DNA from: Nocardioides marmoriginsengisoli
GTDB lineage: Bacteria > Actinomycetota > Actinomycetes > Propionibacteriales > Nocardioidaceae
Length of the DNA: 64,000 nt
Reading direction: 5' to 3'
Assembly: GCF_003725695.1 (NCBI RefSeq)
Contig: NZ_RJSE01000008.1
Location: forward strand, 145,801-209,800
Shown: positions 63,693 through 64,000 of the stretch, piece by piece
Numbering within the stretch: position 1 is the first letter of the stretch
Layout of the letters: every line of letters starts with the position of its first letter
Made by a program: the position numbers and the translations under genes
The notes under the pieces: model-generated
Told to the model about the DNA's origin: nothing
Databases searched by the model: none
What the model saw: only the letters and a program-made list of their open reading frames with translations

Positions 63693-64000
63693 CCTCGGAC
63701 CCGATCAGGGCGAGCAGGTAGTCGCCGTAGCCGCTCTTGACCAGCGGCTCGGCGCGCGCGACCAGCTCGCTGTCGGTGAGGAAGCCCTGGCGCCAGGCGA
63801 TCTCCTCGGGAACGCAGATCTTCTGGCCCTGCCGGGCCTCGATGGTCTGCACGTAGTTCGCGGCGGCGAGCAGGCTGTCGAAGGTGCCGGTGTCGAGCCA
63901 GGCGGTGCCGCGCGGCAGGACCTGGACACGGAGACGTCCCTGCTCGAGGTACATCCGGTTGATGTCGGTGATCTCGTACTCGCCACGGGGCGACGGGGCG
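63688..64000 (-). CDS. rfbA: Glucose-1-phosphate thymidylyltransferase (C-terminal part, truncated by window)
   Basis: The last ~104 codons of an RmlA/RfbA protein; the frame continues past base 64000. RGEYEITDINRMYLEQGRL, GTAWLDTGTFDSLLAAANYV and KICVPEEIAWRQGFL in sequence are characteristic of the family. It makes dTDP-glucose, the first step to dTDP-L-rhamnose for cell-wall or surface polysaccharide. An internal ATG at 63954 is not the true start. Neighbouring rml genes would lie to the right of the window. Confidence 0.93.
   Translation of the reverse strand, partial: APSPRGEYEITDINRMYLEQGRLRVQVLPRGTAWLDTGTFDSLLAAANYVQTIEARQGQKICVPEEIAWRQGFLTDSELVARAEPLVKSGYGDYLLALIGSEG

Overview
The window is high-GC chromosomal DNA with frequent GTG/TTG starts and tightly overlapping operons. 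It carries an actinobacterial mce locus, a zinc-free S4, C-terminally extended ribosomal proteins, and many genes that look leaderless. Together these point to an actinobacterium, most likely in the Nocardioidaceae (Nocardioides-like). The genus is inferred from gene content and order; no rRNA gene is present to confirm it. No IS element, prophage, CRISPR array, tRNA or rRNA gene was found. The window is a conserved housekeeping backbone with small accessory clusters between the big operons.

Layout. 1-9718: an mce lipid-import operon (two YrbE permeases, MceA-F, an Mce-associated protein, and a second Mce-associated protein fused to a degenerate J-like domain). 9946-17460: rpoB-rpoC with a perfect hairpin between the genes and a terminator after rpoC. 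17542-26524: accessory metabolism, namely a small unknown protein, a membrane protein, a geranylgeranyl-reductase-family flavoprotein, an acyltransferase, a tandem Nudix protein, a hydroxyacid-oxoacid transhydrogenase coupled to a D-2-hydroxyglutarate dehydrogenase-like FAD/Fe-S protein, and an SGNH hydrolase. 26767-31066: the str operon (rpsL, rpsG, fusA, tuf) with a clear promoter and a UUCG-capped terminator. 31163-39003: trmB, then an RDD / SpoIIM / DUF58 / MoxR / DUF4350 / DUF4129 / multi-TM cluster.

39410-56009: S10, spc and alpha operons in standard order, rpsJ to rplQ, including secY, adk, map, infA, rpmJ and rpoA. 56101-64000: a YczE-like membrane protein, truA, a TrxR-like flavoprotein without the redox CxxC, an RsmC-like methyltransferase, a ferric-reductase-like membrane protein with ApbE and a small exported protein, a secreted beta-propeller protein, a TetR/SMR efflux pair with two operators, and the C-terminal part of RmlA.

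The most useful readings beyond plain annotation are these. At least eleven start codons lie exactly six bases after a -10-like hexamer, with no Shine-Dalgarno sequence, which fixes several starts. The J-like domain on an Mce-associated protein has lost HPD. The transhydrogenase and the 2-hydroxyglutarate dehydrogenase overlap in one operon and would close a 2-oxoglutarate / D-2-hydroxyglutarate cycle. TetR has two matching palindromes. Convergent gene pairs repeatedly overlap at their 3-prime ends. I did not find a clearly undescribed multi-gene system; the Mce/J-like fusion and the ApbE locus with no obvious carrier are the nearest candidates.
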